Positions 7,757 through 16,781 of a stretch of 64,000 nt of DNA are shown here, piece by piece. The stretch's first letter is position 1, and each line of letters begins with the position of its first letter. Origin of the DNA: Streptomyces sp. R21 (GTDB lineage: Bacteria > Actinomycetota > Actinomycetes > Streptomycetales > Streptomycetaceae); contig NZ_CP163435.1 in the NCBI RefSeq assembly GCF_041051975.1, positions 5,551,001 to 5,615,000 on the forward strand, written 5' to 3'. The notes beneath the pieces were generated by a model, which worked only from the letters and a program-made list of their open reading frames with translations, was not told the DNA's origin and ran no database searches. The position numbers and the translations under genes are program-made.

Positions 7757-7814
7757 GACCGCCCCGATCATGCCAAAGAGGCGGCGGTCGGCCCAGTGCT
7801 CCGGACCGACCGCC
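7757..7814 (-). promoter_or_regulatory. Alternative hairpins between nagA and the PfkB gene
   Basis: GGCGGTCGG at 7783-7791 can pair perfectly with CCGACCGCC at 7806-7814 (9 bp) or, exclusively, with GACCGCC at 7757-7763 (7 bp). On the nagA-to-pfkB transcript this could be a partial terminator or attenuator. No U-tract is evident. Confidence 0.35.
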
Positions 7815-7835
7815 GTACGGCAACAACGGGGCGAA

Positions 7836-8981
7836 TCAGCCCAGTTGCGGATCGACCACCCACTCGCCCCTGCGCATGACACCCTTGAGTTCGAACGCGG
7901 AGTCGAGAACCACCAGGTCGGCGTCCTTCCCCGGCTCCAGGGAGCCCACCCGGTCGTAGGCGCCGAGGAGGCGGGCCGGGTTGGCGGACAGTGCGGCGAC
8001 GGCGTCCTCGACGGGCAGCCGGTCGATCGTGACCGCCCGCTTGAACGCGCGGTCCAGGGTGAGCGTGGAGCCCGCGATGGAGCCGCCCTCCACCAGCCGC
8101 GCCACGCCCTCGCTGACCTCGACCTCCAGCGGGCCGAGCATGTACCGGCCGTCGCCGAAGCCCGCCGCGTCCATCGCGTCGGTGATGAAGGCGACCCGGT
8201 CGGCGCCCGCGTGGTGGAACGCCAACTGGAGCGCGGCCGGGTGCAGATGCGTACCGTCGTTGATCAACTCGACCGTGACGCGCTCGTCCTCGAGCAGCGC
8301 CGCGATCGGGCCCGGCGCCCGGTGGCCGAGCACCGGCATCGCGTTGAAGAGGTGGGTGGCGACCGTGGCGCCCGCGTCGATGGCCTCCACCGTCTGCTCG
8401 TACGTCGCGTCCGTGTGCCCGATCGCCGCGATCACCCCGTGCTCGGCCAGCAGCCGTACGGAGTCGATGCCGCCCGGCAGCTCGGTGGCGAGCGTGACCA
8501 TGCGGGCCTGCCCGTGGGCCGCGTCGATCAGCTTGCGAACCTCCGCCGGGTCCGGGTGGCGCAGCAGCCCCTCGGAGTGGGCGCCCTTGCGGCACGGCGA
8601 GATGAACGGGCCCTCGAAGTGGATGCCCGCGATGTCGCCCTGCTCGGCCAGCTCCGACAAGAGCCCGGCGCGCTGGGCGAGCGCGTCCATCTCGCCGGTG
8701 ACGGTGGACGCGACGAGCGTGGTCGTGCCGTGCAGGCGGTGGGTGTGCACGCCCCGCAGGATGTCCTCGACCGTGCCGCCCGTGAAGGACGCGCCGCCGC
8801 CCCCGTGGTTGTGGATGTCGACGAATCCGGGGACCAGCCAGTGGCCGGAGAGGTCCACCGACGGAGTGTTCTCGGGTGCGCTGCCGGTGATCCGCGTGCC
8901 GTCGACGATCACGCGGCCGCCGTCCACGATCCCGGTGGGCAGGACCACCCGTGCACCGGCGAGAACCTTGCTAGGGGCCAT
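7836..8981 (-). CDS. nagA: N-acetylglucosamine-6-phosphate deacetylase
   Basis: 381 residues, normal for NagA. It deacetylates GlcNAc-6-P to glucosamine-6-P in the cytoplasm. Amidohydrolase features: LVPGFVDIHNHGGGGASF metal-binding HxH, EGPFISPCRKGAHSEG with the metal-ligand Glu, AIGHTDA, THLFNAMPVLGHR, and ITDAMDAAGFGDGRY with the catalytic Asp. The ATG at 8981 overlaps the nagK stop by one base (TGATG), so the two are translationally coupled; longer readings upstream run into nagK in another frame and are not real. Pathway partner of nagK; the operon is probably controlled by the dre boxes at 9960-10027. Confidence 0.95.
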   Translation of the reverse strand: MAPSKVLAGARVVLPTGIVDGGRVIVDGTRITGSAPENTPSVDLSGHWLVPGFVDIHNHGGGGASFTGGTVEDILRGVHTHRLHGTTTLVASTVTGEMDALAQRAGLLSELAEQGDIAGIHFEGPFISPCRKGAHSEGLLRHPDPAEVRKLIDAAHGQARMVTLATELPGGIDSVRLLAEHGVIAAIGHTDATYEQTVEAIDAGATVATHLFNAMPVLGHRAPGPIAALLEDERVTVELINDGTHLHPAALQLAFHHAGADRVAFITDAMDAAGFGDGRYMLGPLEVEVSEGVARLVEGGSIAGSTLTLDRAFKRAVTIDRLPVEDAVAALSANPARLLGAYDRVGSLEPGKDADLVVLDSAFELKGVMRRGEWVVDPQLG

Positions 8982-9931
8982 CAGGTGGTTACCTCCGAAG
9001 TCGGATGGGAAGCGGTGGCGAGCAGGTCCCAGGCCAGCAGTCCGGCACCCAGGCAGCCGGCCGTGTCCCCGAGGGCCGCGGGGACGATGGACGGCAGCTT
9101 CTGGAAGGTCACGCGCCGCTGGACGGCGGCGCGCAGCGGTGTGAACAAGGTTTCCCCCGCCTCGGCGAGACCGCCACCGATGATCAGGGTGCGTGGGTCC
9201 AGCAGGGTGAGCGCGGTGACCAGCCCGTCGGCGAGCGCGTCGACCGCGTCCTGCCACACCCGCTGCGCACGTGGGTCCCCGCTCGCCACGGCCTTCGCAC
9301 AGTCCGCCGCGTCCGCCTCCGGGTCCCCGGACGCCTGTGCCCACGCCTGGCTGACCGCCGCCGCCGACGCGAACCGCTCCAGACAGCCGCGCTGGCCGCA
9401 CGGACACGGGGTTCCCCCGGGACGTACGACGATGTGGCCGATCTCGCCCGCGAAGCCGTGCGCGCCCGCCTCGACGGTGCCGTCGATGCCGATCGCGCCC
9501 GCGATGCCGGTGCCGAGCGGCACGAACAGGAAGCGGTCGGCGCCCCGGCCCGCGCCGATCCGGCCCTCCGCGAGGCCGCCGGCCCGTACGTCGTGCCCGA
9601 GCGCGACCGGGACGCCGTCCAGCCGTTCGCTGAGCAGGGCGCGCAGGGGTACGTCGCGCCAGCCGAGGTTGGCCGCGTACACGGCGATGCCGTCGGCGGC
9701 GTCCACTATGCCGGGGACGGCGACGCCGGCGGCCGCGGCGCTCTCGCCGAGGTGCTCCTTGCCGTACGCGCGCAGCTCGGCCGCGAAGCCGAGGATCGTC
9801 GCCACGACGGCGTCGGGGCCGCGTTCGCGGCCGGTGGCGCGGCGGGCCTGGTGCAGCAGCTCGCCGTCGGCCCCGACCAGGGCGGCCTTCATCCCGGTGC
9901 CGCCCACATCGAGGGCGATGACATGTCTCAC
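8981..9931 (-). CDS. nagK: ROK-family N-acetylglucosamine kinase
   Basis: 316 residues. The ATP-binding DVGGTGMKAAL at the N-terminus, FVPLGTGIAGAIGIDG, the ROK signature around GEIGHIVV, and the zinc motif CPCGQRGCLE are all present, so the fold is an intact ROK sugar kinase. Glucokinase and GlcNAc kinase cannot be separated by motif alone. The coupled nagA directly downstream and dre boxes upstream make GlcNAc (from chitin or cell wall) the likely substrate, as for the nagKA operon described in S. coelicolor. Confidence 0.88.
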   Translation of the reverse strand: MRHVIALDVGGTGMKAALVGADGELLHQARRATGRERGPDAVVATILGFAAELRAYGKEHLGESAAAAGVAVPGIVDAADGIAVYAANLGWRDVPLRALLSERLDGVPVALGHDVRAGGLAEGRIGAGRGADRFLFVPLGTGIAGAIGIDGTVEAGAHGFAGEIGHIVVRPGGTPCPCGQRGCLERFASAAAVSQAWAQASGDPEADAADCAKAVASGDPRAQRVWQDAVDALADGLVTALTLLDPRTLIIGGGLAEAGETLFTPLRAAVQRRVTFQKLPSIVPAALGDTAGCLGAGLLAWDLLATASHPTSEVTT

Positions 9932-9959
9932 GGGGGACAGTGTCGCCCCTTACCCCAGG

Positions 9960-10027
9960 AGAGGTCTAGTCCATTCACGTGGTGTAGACCTTGTGTCCGA
10001 ACTGCGAGACGACTGGTCTGGACAACA
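9960..10027. promoter_or_regulatory. Cluster of DasR-type dre boxes
   Basis: Three near matches to the dre consensus ACTGGTCTAGACCAGT: 9960-9975 AGAGGTCTAGTCCATT, 9978-9993 CGTGGTGTAGACCTTG, and 10012-10027 ACTGGTCTGGACAACA; a weaker fourth is at 10025-10040. They lie between divergent nagK and the sugar-binding lipoprotein gene. DasR is the GntR-family repressor that senses glucosamine-6-P. Confidence 0.75.
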
Positions 10028-10130
10028 GGTCTGGGCAACAGTTCAAGAATTCAACAGTTCGAACAGCCGGTGCCGCCAAGTGACGGCAGGGGCGATCAGT
10101 GACAGCGAAACAGTGTTTGGGGAACGAGCA

Positions 10131-11405
10131 GTGCAGCGGCGCAGGACGCGTAGGACAGGACTGATCGCGGTGGTCGCCGCCATGAGCACGGCGGCGACGC
10201 TGGCGGGCTGCGGCAGCTCGGGCGGCTCCGGGGACGTGACCCTGAAGCTGGTCGCCGCCGACTACGGGGACTCCGCGGCCAACAGCTCCCAGAAGTACTG
10301 GGACAAGCTCGCAGGCGCCTACGAGAAGGATCACCCCGGGACCAAGGTCGAGGTCAGCGTCTACTCCTGGACCGACGTCGACCGCAAGGTCAAGGAGATG
10401 GTCGCGGCGGGCCACGCGCCCGACCTGGCGCAGATCGGCGCGTACTCCGACTACGCAGCCAAGGACCAGCTGTACTCCGTCGACGAGCTGCTCTCCATCC
10501 CCGTCCAGGCCGACTTCGTCTCGCAGCTCGGCGAGGCAGGGAAGATGGACCGGGTGCAGTACGGGATGCCGTTCGCGGCGTCGACGCGGCTGCTCTTCTA
10601 CAACAAGAAGCTGTTCTCCGACGCGGGCCTGACCCCGCCGGAGACCTGGAGCGAGCTCGCCGCCGACGCGAAGGCGCTCAAGTCCAAGGGCGTCAAGACC
10701 CCCTACGCGCTGCCCCTCGGGCCCGAGGAGGCGCAGGCCGAGACCATGCAGTGGCTGCTGAGCGGCGGCGACGGCTACACCGACGACGTCGGCACCTACC
10801 ACCTCGACTCCACGCAGAACGTCGCCACCTTCAGCTGGCTCAAGGACGAACTCGTCGACAAGGGGCTCACCGGGCCCGTCGCACCGGCGAAGCTCGACCG
10901 GGCGGCCGCGTTCGCCGGGTTCGCGCGGGGCGACGTGGGGATGCTCAACGGGCATCCCACGCTGATGAAGATGGCCGCGAAGAAGGGCGTGAAGTTCGGC
11001 ATGGTGCCGATGCCCGGGCTCGACGGCCGGGCCAGGTCCACGATGGGCGTCGCCGACTGGATGATGGCCTTCAAGCAGAACGGCCACCGCGAACAGGTGG
11101 GCGACTTCCTCGACTACGTCTACAGCGAGAAGAACGTGCTCGCGTTCTCCCGCGAGTACGACCTGCTGCCGGTGACCACGTCCGCGTCCCAGGCCATGGC
11201 CGGCGACCCCGACGACAAGGACCTCGCCCCCTTCCTCGACGAACTCCCCGCCTCCGAGCTGTACCCCGTCGACAAGACCTCCTGGGCCACCGTCAGCGCC
11301 GAGATCAAGGCGGGCATCGGCAAGGCCGTGGCCCCGGGCGGCAACCCGTCCGCGGTCCTCACCGAGCTGCAGAACGCGGCGTCGGCGGCGGAGAGCGCGG
11401 AGTAG
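10131..11405 (+). CDS. Sugar ABC transporter substrate-binding lipoprotein
   Basis: 424 residues. The start is GTG at 10131 with GGGGA 7-8 nt upstream; longer readings are antisense to nagA and rejected. A lipoprotein signal peptide (RRRTRR, hydrophobic core, lipobox LAGC) is followed by an extracellular solute-binding family 1 (MalE-like) fold: QKYWDKLAGAYEKDHPGTKVEV, GMPFAASTRLLFYNKKLFSDAGLTPPETW, and a late GVADWMMAFKQN region. It delivers a sugar or oligosaccharide to a permease. No permease or ATPase gene is adjacent. It shares the dre-containing divergent promoter with nagK-nagA, so an amino sugar or chito-oligosaccharide ligand is plausible. Confidence 0.88.
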   Translation: MQRRRTRRTGLIAVVAAMSTAATLAGCGSSGGSGDVTLKLVAADYGDSAANSSQKYWDKLAGAYEKDHPGTKVEVSVYSWTDVDRKVKEMVAAGHAPDLAQIGAYSDYAAKDQLYSVDELLSIPVQADFVSQLGEAGKMDRVQYGMPFAASTRLLFYNKKLFSDAGLTPPETWSELAADAKALKSKGVKTPYALPLGPEEAQAETMQWLLSGGDGYTDDVGTYHLDSTQNVATFSWLKDELVDKGLTGPVAPAKLDRAAAFAGFARGDVGMLNGHPTLMKMAAKKGVKFGMVPMPGLDGRARSTMGVADWMMAFKQNGHREQVGDFLDYVYSEKNVLAFSREYDLLPVTTSASQAMAGDPDDKDLAPFLDELPASELYPVDKTSWATVSAEIKAGIGKAVAPGGNPSAVLTELQNAASAAESAE

Positions 11406-11457
11406 GTCTCCCGCCGCCGGACGGCCGGCTGTCAGTGGCGGCGGATACCGTGCGGGG

Positions 11458-11685
11458 ATGGAAGAGCTCACGGCCCGGGAACGGGGGATCCTCGCGATGG
11501 AACGGCAGGGCTGGCCCGGCCCGGGGGCGAAGGAGCGGGCGATACGCGAGCGGCTGGGACTGGTGCCGGTGAGGTACTACCAGCTGCTCAACGCCCTCCT
11601 GGACGACCCCAGGGCCCTGGCCCACGACCCGGTGACGGTCAACCGCCTCCGCCGGATACGCGACGCCCGCAGGGCGGAACGCTAG
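11458..11685 (+). CDS. DUF3263 family small protein
   Basis: 75 residues, matching the small actinobacterial DUF3263 family (ELTARERGILAMERQGWPGPGAKERAIRERLGL...RYYQLLNALLDDPRAL). The helical region looks like a winged or helix-turn-helix DNA-binding fold (KERAIRERLGLVPVRYYQLL), but no function is established. It starts 53 bp after the lipoprotein gene on the same strand. Confidence 0.85.
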   Translation: MEELTARERGILAMERQGWPGPGAKERAIRERLGLVPVRYYQLLNALLDDPRALAHDPVTVNRLRRIRDARRAER

Positions 11686-11780
11686 AGCCTGCGTCATATC
11701 CCCGCCCGGCCGGGGACGAGACACAGCCTCTTGCCCCGGCACCGGTCCGGTGGGCGCACCGCGCGGATAGGGTCGGCGGT

Positions 11781-12659
11781 ATGGGCAGCCATACGGAATC
11801 CACGGAACCGACGGGAAACACCGACCCCCTGCCGACCCCCGCGACCGCGGCCGGCCGTGACGGCCTGGACGCCATCCTCGCGGCCCCCGACCGCGTCGTG
11901 ATCGCCCTCGACTTCGACGGCACGCTCGCCCCCATCGTCCCCGACCCGGAACAGGCCCGCGCCCACCCGGACGCGGTGCACGCCCTCGCGGCCCTCGCCC
12001 CGAAGGTCGCGTCCATCGCGGTGGTCACCGGCCGCCCGGCAGGCGTCGCCGTCCGCTACGGCGGCTTCGCGGGCGTATCCGGCCTGGAGCACCTGGTCGT
12101 CCTCGGCCACTACGGCGCCGAGCGCTGGGACGCCGTCAGCGGCACCGTCAGCGCCCCCGCCCCGCACCCCGGCGTCGCCGCCGTACGCGCCGAGCTGCCC
12201 GGCTTCCTGGACGGGATCGGCGCCTGGCAGGGCACCTGGATCGAGGAGAAGGGCCGCGCGGTGGCGGTCCACACCCGCCGCGCCCAGGATCCGCAGGCCG
12301 CCTTCGAAGCACTCCGCGAGCCGCTCACCGACCTCGCCTCCCGGCACGGCCTCATCGTCGAACCGGGCCGCATGGTCCTGGAGCTGCGCCCGCCCGGCAT
12401 GGACAAGGGCGTCGCCCTCCTGGAGTACGTCCGCGAAACCGGCGCCGAAGCCGTCCTCTACGCCGGCGACGACCTCGGCGACCTCCCCGCCTTCGCCACC
12501 GTCGACAAACTCCGCTCCGACGGCGTACCGGGCCTGCTCGTCTGCAGCGGCAGCTCGGAGGTGACGGAACTTTCGGAGCGGGCGGATGTGGTGGTGGAGG
12601 GCCCGGCGGGGGTTGTACGGCTCCTGGCGGGACTGGCGGCTGCTATGGGCCCGTCGTAG
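11781..12659 (+). CDS. otsB: Trehalose-6-phosphate phosphatase
   Basis: 292 residues, HAD superfamily. Motif I ALDFDGTLAPI (nucleophile DxD), motif II VVTGRPA, cap region with YGAERWD, and motif IV YAGDDLGDLPAF for Mg2+ binding. It dephosphorylates trehalose-6-P to trehalose in the cytoplasm. The 3' end overlaps that of the convergent otsA by 17 bp, so the two trehalose genes form a tail-to-tail pair rather than an operon. Trehalose is a spore and stress protectant in streptomycetes. Confidence 0.93.
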   Translation: MGSHTESTEPTGNTDPLPTPATAAGRDGLDAILAAPDRVVIALDFDGTLAPIVPDPEQARAHPDAVHALAALAPKVASIAVVTGRPAGVAVRYGGFAGVSGLEHLVVLGHYGAERWDAVSGTVSAPAPHPGVAAVRAELPGFLDGIGAWQGTWIEEKGRAVAVHTRRAQDPQAAFEALREPLTDLASRHGLIVEPGRMVLELRPPGMDKGVALLEYVRETGAEAVLYAGDDLGDLPAFATVDKLRSDGVPGLLVCSGSSEVTELSERADVVVEGPAGVVRLLAGLAAAMGPS

Positions 12660-14103
12660 GGGTTTCCTCCAGCGCGTGCAGCTGGTCCAGGAACCACTGG
12701 GCCGGCGGCAGCGCGGTGGCCGCGGCGGCGAGCCGTTTCGTGTGTTCGGCGCGCTCGTCCACCGGCATGGTCAACGCCTCGTGCAGCGCCCGCGCCGTAG
12801 CGATCACGTCGTACGGGTTCACCGTGATCGCATCCTCGCCGAGCTCCTCGTGGGCCCCCGCCTCCCGGGACAGCACCAGCACGCATCCCTCGTCGGAGAC
12901 CACCGGGACCTCCTTGGCGACGAGGTTCATGCCGTCGCGGATGGGGTTGACCAGCGCCACGTCGGCGAGCCGGTACGCGGCCAGCGAGCGGGCGAAGTCG
13001 TCCTTGACGTGCAGCACCACCGGCGTCCAACCGGGCGTCCCGTACTGGGAGTTGATCTCGTCCGCCAGGCGCTGCACCTCGGCGGTGTAGTCCCGGTACA
13101 CGGCGAGGTCCTGCCGGGAGGGATAGGCGAACGCGACGTGTACGACCCGCTCGCGCCAGGAGGGCCGGTCCTCCAGGAGCTGCCGGTAGGCGAGCATCCC
13201 GCGCACGATGTTCTTGGACAGCTCGGTCCGGTCGACCCGGACGATGGCCTTGCGGCCCTCGCCGATCTGCCCGCGCAGCGCGGCCATCCGCTCGCCGACG
13301 TCCGCCTGATGCGAGCGGGCGCGCAGGAAGTCGGCGTCCGCGCCGAGACCGTGCACCCCGACCCGGGTGGAGCCGAGGCCGCCCACGAGGGCGTCCGCGC
13401 AGGCGGTGAACGCGTCCGCCCAGCGCCGGGTCAGGAAGCCGAGCCGGTCCGCGCCGAGCATGCCGCGCAGGACCTGCTCGGCGATGTCGTCGGGGAGCAT
13501 CCGGAAGTAGTCGACGGGCGCCCACGGCGTGTGGGAGAAGTGGCCGATCCGGAGGTCGGGGCGCAGCTCGCGCAGCATCCCGGGGACCAGCGTCAGGTGG
13601 TAGTCCTGCACGATCACCGACGCGCCCTCGGCCGCCTCGTCGGCCAGCGCCTCGGCGAACGCCCGGTTGTACGCCTCGTACGACACCCACTGGCGCCGGA
13701 ACTCCGCGTCGAAGACGGGCTCCAGAGGCGTCTGGTACAGCAGGTGATGGACGAACCACAGCACGGAGTTCGCGATGCCGTTGTACGCGTCCGCGTGCAC
13801 GTCGGCGTCGATGTCCAGCATCCGTACGCCGTCCTCGCCGACCCCGCGCCGCACCGCCTCGCGGTCCCCGTCACCGAGCGCCGAGCACACCCACAGCGCG
13901 CCCGCGTCCGGCCCGATCGCCGAGAGCCCGGAGACCAGCCCGCCCCCGCCGCGCCTGGCGGTGAGCTCTCCGGTCTCCTTATCGAGCGCGTACGAGACGG
14001 GGCCGCGGTTGGACGCGACAAGAATCCGATGCGCACCGTGTGCGGAACCCGGAGAAGCGGAACCCGAAGAAGCGGAATCCGGAGCAGAACCCGTGGAAGC
14101 CAT
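12643..14103 (-). CDS. otsA: Trehalose-6-phosphate synthase (GT20)
   Basis: About 486 residues. It makes trehalose-6-P from NDP-glucose and glucose-6-P. GT20 features: ILVASNRGPVSY, GGGGLVSGL glycine loop, VQDYHLTLVPGMLRELRPDLRIGHFSHTPW, RVDRTELSKNI, and NPIRDGMNLVAKE near the C-terminus (nucleotide-sugar site). The ATG at 14103 is chosen; a TTG three codons upstream is possible. A short Ser/Pro/Gly-rich N-terminal stretch precedes the catalytic fold. It is 87 bp downstream of gpgS on the same strand, so the two are probably co-transcribed. Confidence 0.94.
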   Translation of the reverse strand: MASTGSAPDSASSGSASPGSAHGAHRILVASNRGPVSYALDKETGELTARRGGGGLVSGLSAIGPDAGALWVCSALGDGDREAVRRGVGEDGVRMLDIDADVHADAYNGIANSVLWFVHHLLYQTPLEPVFDAEFRRQWVSYEAYNRAFAEALADEAAEGASVIVQDYHLTLVPGMLRELRPDLRIGHFSHTPWAPVDYFRMLPDDIAEQVLRGMLGADRLGFLTRRWADAFTACADALVGGLGSTRVGVHGLGADADFLRARSHQADVGERMAALRGQIGEGRKAIVRVDRTELSKNIVRGMLAYRQLLEDRPSWRERVVHVAFAYPSRQDLAVYRDYTAEVQRLADEINSQYGTPGWTPVVLHVKDDFARSLAAYRLADVALVNPIRDGMNLVAKEVPVVSDEGCVLVLSREAGAHEELGEDAITVNPYDVIATARALHEALTMPVDERAEHTKRLAAAATALPPAQWFLDQLHALEETPTTGP

Positions 14104-14190
14104 AAGCCTCAACCTAGCCCGGCCCGGAAACGCTCAAACGTACGGACGGTCTACGGCCCGGCCGGACCCGAGCCGTATACAAGCCGCCTT

Positions 14191-15135
14191 TCAGGCTACT
14201 CTCCGTGACTGATATTCCACGATGTCCACCATCGGCGGACGCTCCTCCGTGTCGACGGAGTGGGTGCGCGGCTCGAAGCCGTCCCTGCCCCGCTCGAACT
14301 GGGTGAGGGAGGGGCGGATCAGGTGCCCGCGGGCCAGCCGCAGCTGCGCCGTGCGGTAGATCGCGGCGGCCATCCGGCCCAGCGCCTGCCCGTCCTGGTG
14401 GCGGTGCTTGCGCACGCCCACGTCCACCTGGGCCAGCGCGTCCAGGCCCACCAGGTGCAGCGCGTCGACCAGCATGCCCAGCTCGACCCCGTACCCGACA
14501 GGGAAGGGCAGCTGTTCCAGCAGCGACCGGCGGGCGGCGTACTCCCCACCGAGCGGCTGCACGAATCCCGCCAGCTGCGGCCAGTGCATGTTCAGCAGTG
14601 GGCGGGCCATGAGTTCGGTGACCCGGCCGCCCTGGCCCGCGGCACCGCCGAGCGGGCGGTCGTACATCGCCTTGACGAGGTCCACACCGGGTTCGGTGAG
14701 CAGCGGGCCCACGATCCCCGAGACGAAGTCCGACGAGAACTCCTTCAGGTCCGCGTCGATGAAGCAGACGATGTCCCCGCTGGTCACCAGCAGTGACCGC
14801 CACAGGACCTCGCCCTTGCCGGGCACGGTCGGGATGCGCGGGAGTATCTCGTCCCGGTGCACGACCCGGGCCCCCGCGGCGGCGGCGACCTCGGAGGTGC
14901 GGTCCGTCGAGCCCGAGTCGATGACGACGATCTCGTCGACGAGCGGGACCTGGTGCATCAGGTCGTGGCGGATGACGGCGACGATCTCGCCGACCGTCTC
15001 CTCCTCGTTCAGGGCGGGCAGCACGACGCTCACCGAGGAGTTCGTGGCGCGCTTCGCGGCGATGAGCTTGTGGAGCGGGCGATCGGTAACGGACCAGGAG
15101 CGGGTGCTCAGCCAGCGCTCGACTTCTTCCAGCAC
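14191..15135 (-). CDS. gpgS: Glucosyl-3-phosphoglycerate synthase (GT81)
   Basis: 314 residues. It transfers glucose from NDP-glucose to 3-phosphoglycerate, the first step to glucosylglycerate and, in actinobacteria, methylglucose lipopolysaccharides. GT-A features: VVLPALNEEETVGEIV, VVIDSGSTDRT, VPGKGEVLWRSL, FIDADLKEF (metal-binding DxD), MARPLLNMHWPQLAGFVQPLGGEYA, and a late GYGVELGMLVD segment. The GTG at 15135 has GAGGAG about 10 nt upstream. Together with otsA it forms a compatible-solute pair. Confidence 0.92.
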   Translation of the reverse strand: MLEEVERWLSTRSWSVTDRPLHKLIAAKRATNSSVSVVLPALNEEETVGEIVAVIRHDLMHQVPLVDEIVVIDSGSTDRTSEVAAAAGARVVHRDEILPRIPTVPGKGEVLWRSLLVTSGDIVCFIDADLKEFSSDFVSGIVGPLLTEPGVDLVKAMYDRPLGGAAGQGGRVTELMARPLLNMHWPQLAGFVQPLGGEYAARRSLLEQLPFPVGYGVELGMLVDALHLVGLDALAQVDVGVRKHRHQDGQALGRMAAAIYRTAQLRLARGHLIRPSLTQFERGRDGFEPRTHSVDTEERPPMVDIVEYQSRRVA

Positions 15136-15308
15136 AGTCTGCGGCTCCTCACTGTCTGATCACATGGTCTCTCGACCCTGTGATCCATCTCGCGGTTCGG
15201 ACGACTATCTCAACTGTCCTGGCCTTCGGTTACAGTCTTGAACAACGCGGATGACCATCGCATGTCGGGGGTCATCGCCGCGTAGCAGAGACCAACAATC
15301 GAATACCG

Positions 15309-15457
15309 CTCATCCAGAGGGGCAGAGGGATACGGCCCGTTGAAGCCCCGGCAACCCTCCAGTCGGTTCTCGTACGACGTCCACGTCGCAGCGAGGCTCC
15401 CGACTAGGGAAGGTGCCAAATCCGTCTCACGGCGAAGTGCGTCGTGAGGAAGATGAG
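15309..15457 (+). promoter_or_regulatory. SAM-I (S-box) riboswitch
   Basis: The conserved S-box core is readable: CTCATC...AGAGGGGCAGAGGGA, then GGCCCGTTGAAGCC, CGGCAACC, a variable P3 arm, GGAAGGTGCCAAATCC, P4 arm, and GATGAG. P1 pairs CTCATC (15309-15314) with GATGAG (15452-15457). It lies just upstream of the threonine synthase-like gene. The P1 3' strand runs into GAGGAG, so occlusion of a Shine-Dalgarno-like sequence by SAM is conceivable. S-boxes normally switch off methionine and SAM genes when SAM is abundant. Confidence 0.93.
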
Positions 15458-15476
15458 GAGAAAGGGCCTCGCCTCC

Positions 15477-16781
15477 ATGGCTGCGCAGACTGATACCGGT
15501 GTAGACACCACTGCAAGCACCACGAACTCCGTCGATCTGGGCCCTGCCGCGGCGCTCTCCTGCCGCGAGTGCGGACACCGCGTGCCGCTCGGCCCGGTCT
15601 TCGCCTGCGAGGAGTGTTTCGGCCCGCTCGAGATCGCGTACGACTTCTCGGCCTACGACACCGAGGAACTCCGCAAGCGCATCGAGGCGGGACCCGCGAA
15701 CATCTGGCGCTACGCGCCGCTCCTGCCCGTCCCCGCGGACGTCGCCGACAAGCCGAACATCAACCCGGGCTGGACCAAGCTCGTGCAGGCCGACAACCTG
15801 GCCCGCGAGCTGGGCGTCACCCCCGGCAAGCTGTTCGTGAAGGACGACTCCGGCAACCCGACGCACTCCTTCAAGGACCGCGTCGTCGCCCAGGCCATCG
15901 AGGCCGCGCGGGCGTTCGACTTCACCACCCTCTCCTGCTCCTCCACCGGCAACCTGGCCGGCGCGGTCGGTGCCGCCGCCGCCCGGGCCGGCTTCCGCTC
16001 CTGCGTGTTCATCCCGCACGACCTGGAGCAGGGCAAGGTCGTCATGGCCGCGATCTACGGCGGCGAGCTCGTCGGCATCGAGGGCAACTACGACGACGTG
16101 AACCGCTTCTGCTCCGAGCTGATCGGCGACCCGGCCGGCGAGGGCTGGGGCTTCGTCAACGTCAACCTGCGGCCCTACTACGCGGAGGGCTCGAAGACCC
16201 TCGCGTACGAGATCTGCGAGCAGCTCGGCTGGCAGCTCCCGGACCAGCTCGTCGTCCCGATCGCCTCCGGCTCCCAGCTCACGAAGATCGACAAGGGTCT
16301 CCAGGAGCTGATCAAGCTCGGCCTCGTCGAGGACAAGCCGTACAAGATCTTCGGCGCCCAGGCCGAGGGCTGCTCGCCGGTGTCCGTCGCCTACAAGGCC
16401 GGCCACGACGTCGTACGGCCGCAGAAGCCGAACACCATCGCCAAGTCGCTCGCCATCGGCAACCCGGCCGACGGGCCGTACGTGCTCGACATCGCGCGCC
16501 GTACCGGTGGTGCGGTGGAGGATGTGAACGACGAGCAGGTCGTGGACGCGATCAAGCTGCTCGCGCGGACGGAGGGCATCTTCGCCGAGACGGCGGGCGG
16601 TGTGACGGTGGGTGTCGCGAAGAAGCTGATCGAGAACGGTCTGCTCGATCCGACCCTGACCACCGTCGTGCTGAACACCGGCGACGGCCTCAAGACCCTG
16701 GACGCGGTGGCCGGCACCGGCCTGACCGCGACCATCCGCCCGAACCTGGACTCCTTCCGAGAGGCTGGCCTCGCATCATGA
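15477..16781 (+). CDS. thrC: Threonine synthase-like PLP enzyme under SAM riboswitch
   Basis: 434 residues. ATG 15477 is chosen (AAAGGG about 10 nt upstream); a GTG at 15444 lies inside the riboswitch. An N-terminal zinc ribbon with C29xxC32 and C44xxC47 is followed by the fold-type II PLP domain: DDSGNPTHSFKDR with the PLP lysine K133, SCSSTGNLAGAVGAAAARAG, PIASGSQLTK, ETAGGVTVGVAKKL. By family it converts O-phosphohomoserine to threonine. S-box control and the coupled sulfur-carrier gene downstream (ATGA overlap) argue that it may instead use a protein thiocarboxylate to make homocysteine. I recall a report of such a route in Streptomyces but cannot verify it here. Confidence 0.9.
   Translation: MAAQTDTGVDTTASTTNSVDLGPAAALSCRECGHRVPLGPVFACEECFGPLEIAYDFSAYDTEELRKRIEAGPANIWRYAPLLPVPADVADKPNINPGWTKLVQADNLARELGVTPGKLFVKDDSGNPTHSFKDRVVAQAIEAARAFDFTTLSCSSTGNLAGAVGAAAARAGFRSCVFIPHDLEQGKVVMAAIYGGELVGIEGNYDDVNRFCSELIGDPAGEGWGFVNVNLRPYYAEGSKTLAYEICEQLGWQLPDQLVVPIASGSQLTKIDKGLQELIKLGLVEDKPYKIFGAQAEGCSPVSVAYKAGHDVVRPQKPNTIAKSLAIGNPADGPYVLDIARRTGGAVEDVNDEQVVDAIKLLARTEGIFAETAGGVTVGVAKKLIENGLLDPTLTTVVLNTGDGLKTLDAVAGTGLTATIRPNLDSFREAGLAS

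Noticed and set aside
7746..10130. Very long open frame on the plus strand leading into the sugar-binding protein
   Set aside because: It is antisense to nagA and nagK, which have clear family motifs; the lipoprotein has its own GTG, ribosome-binding site and signal peptide at 10131.
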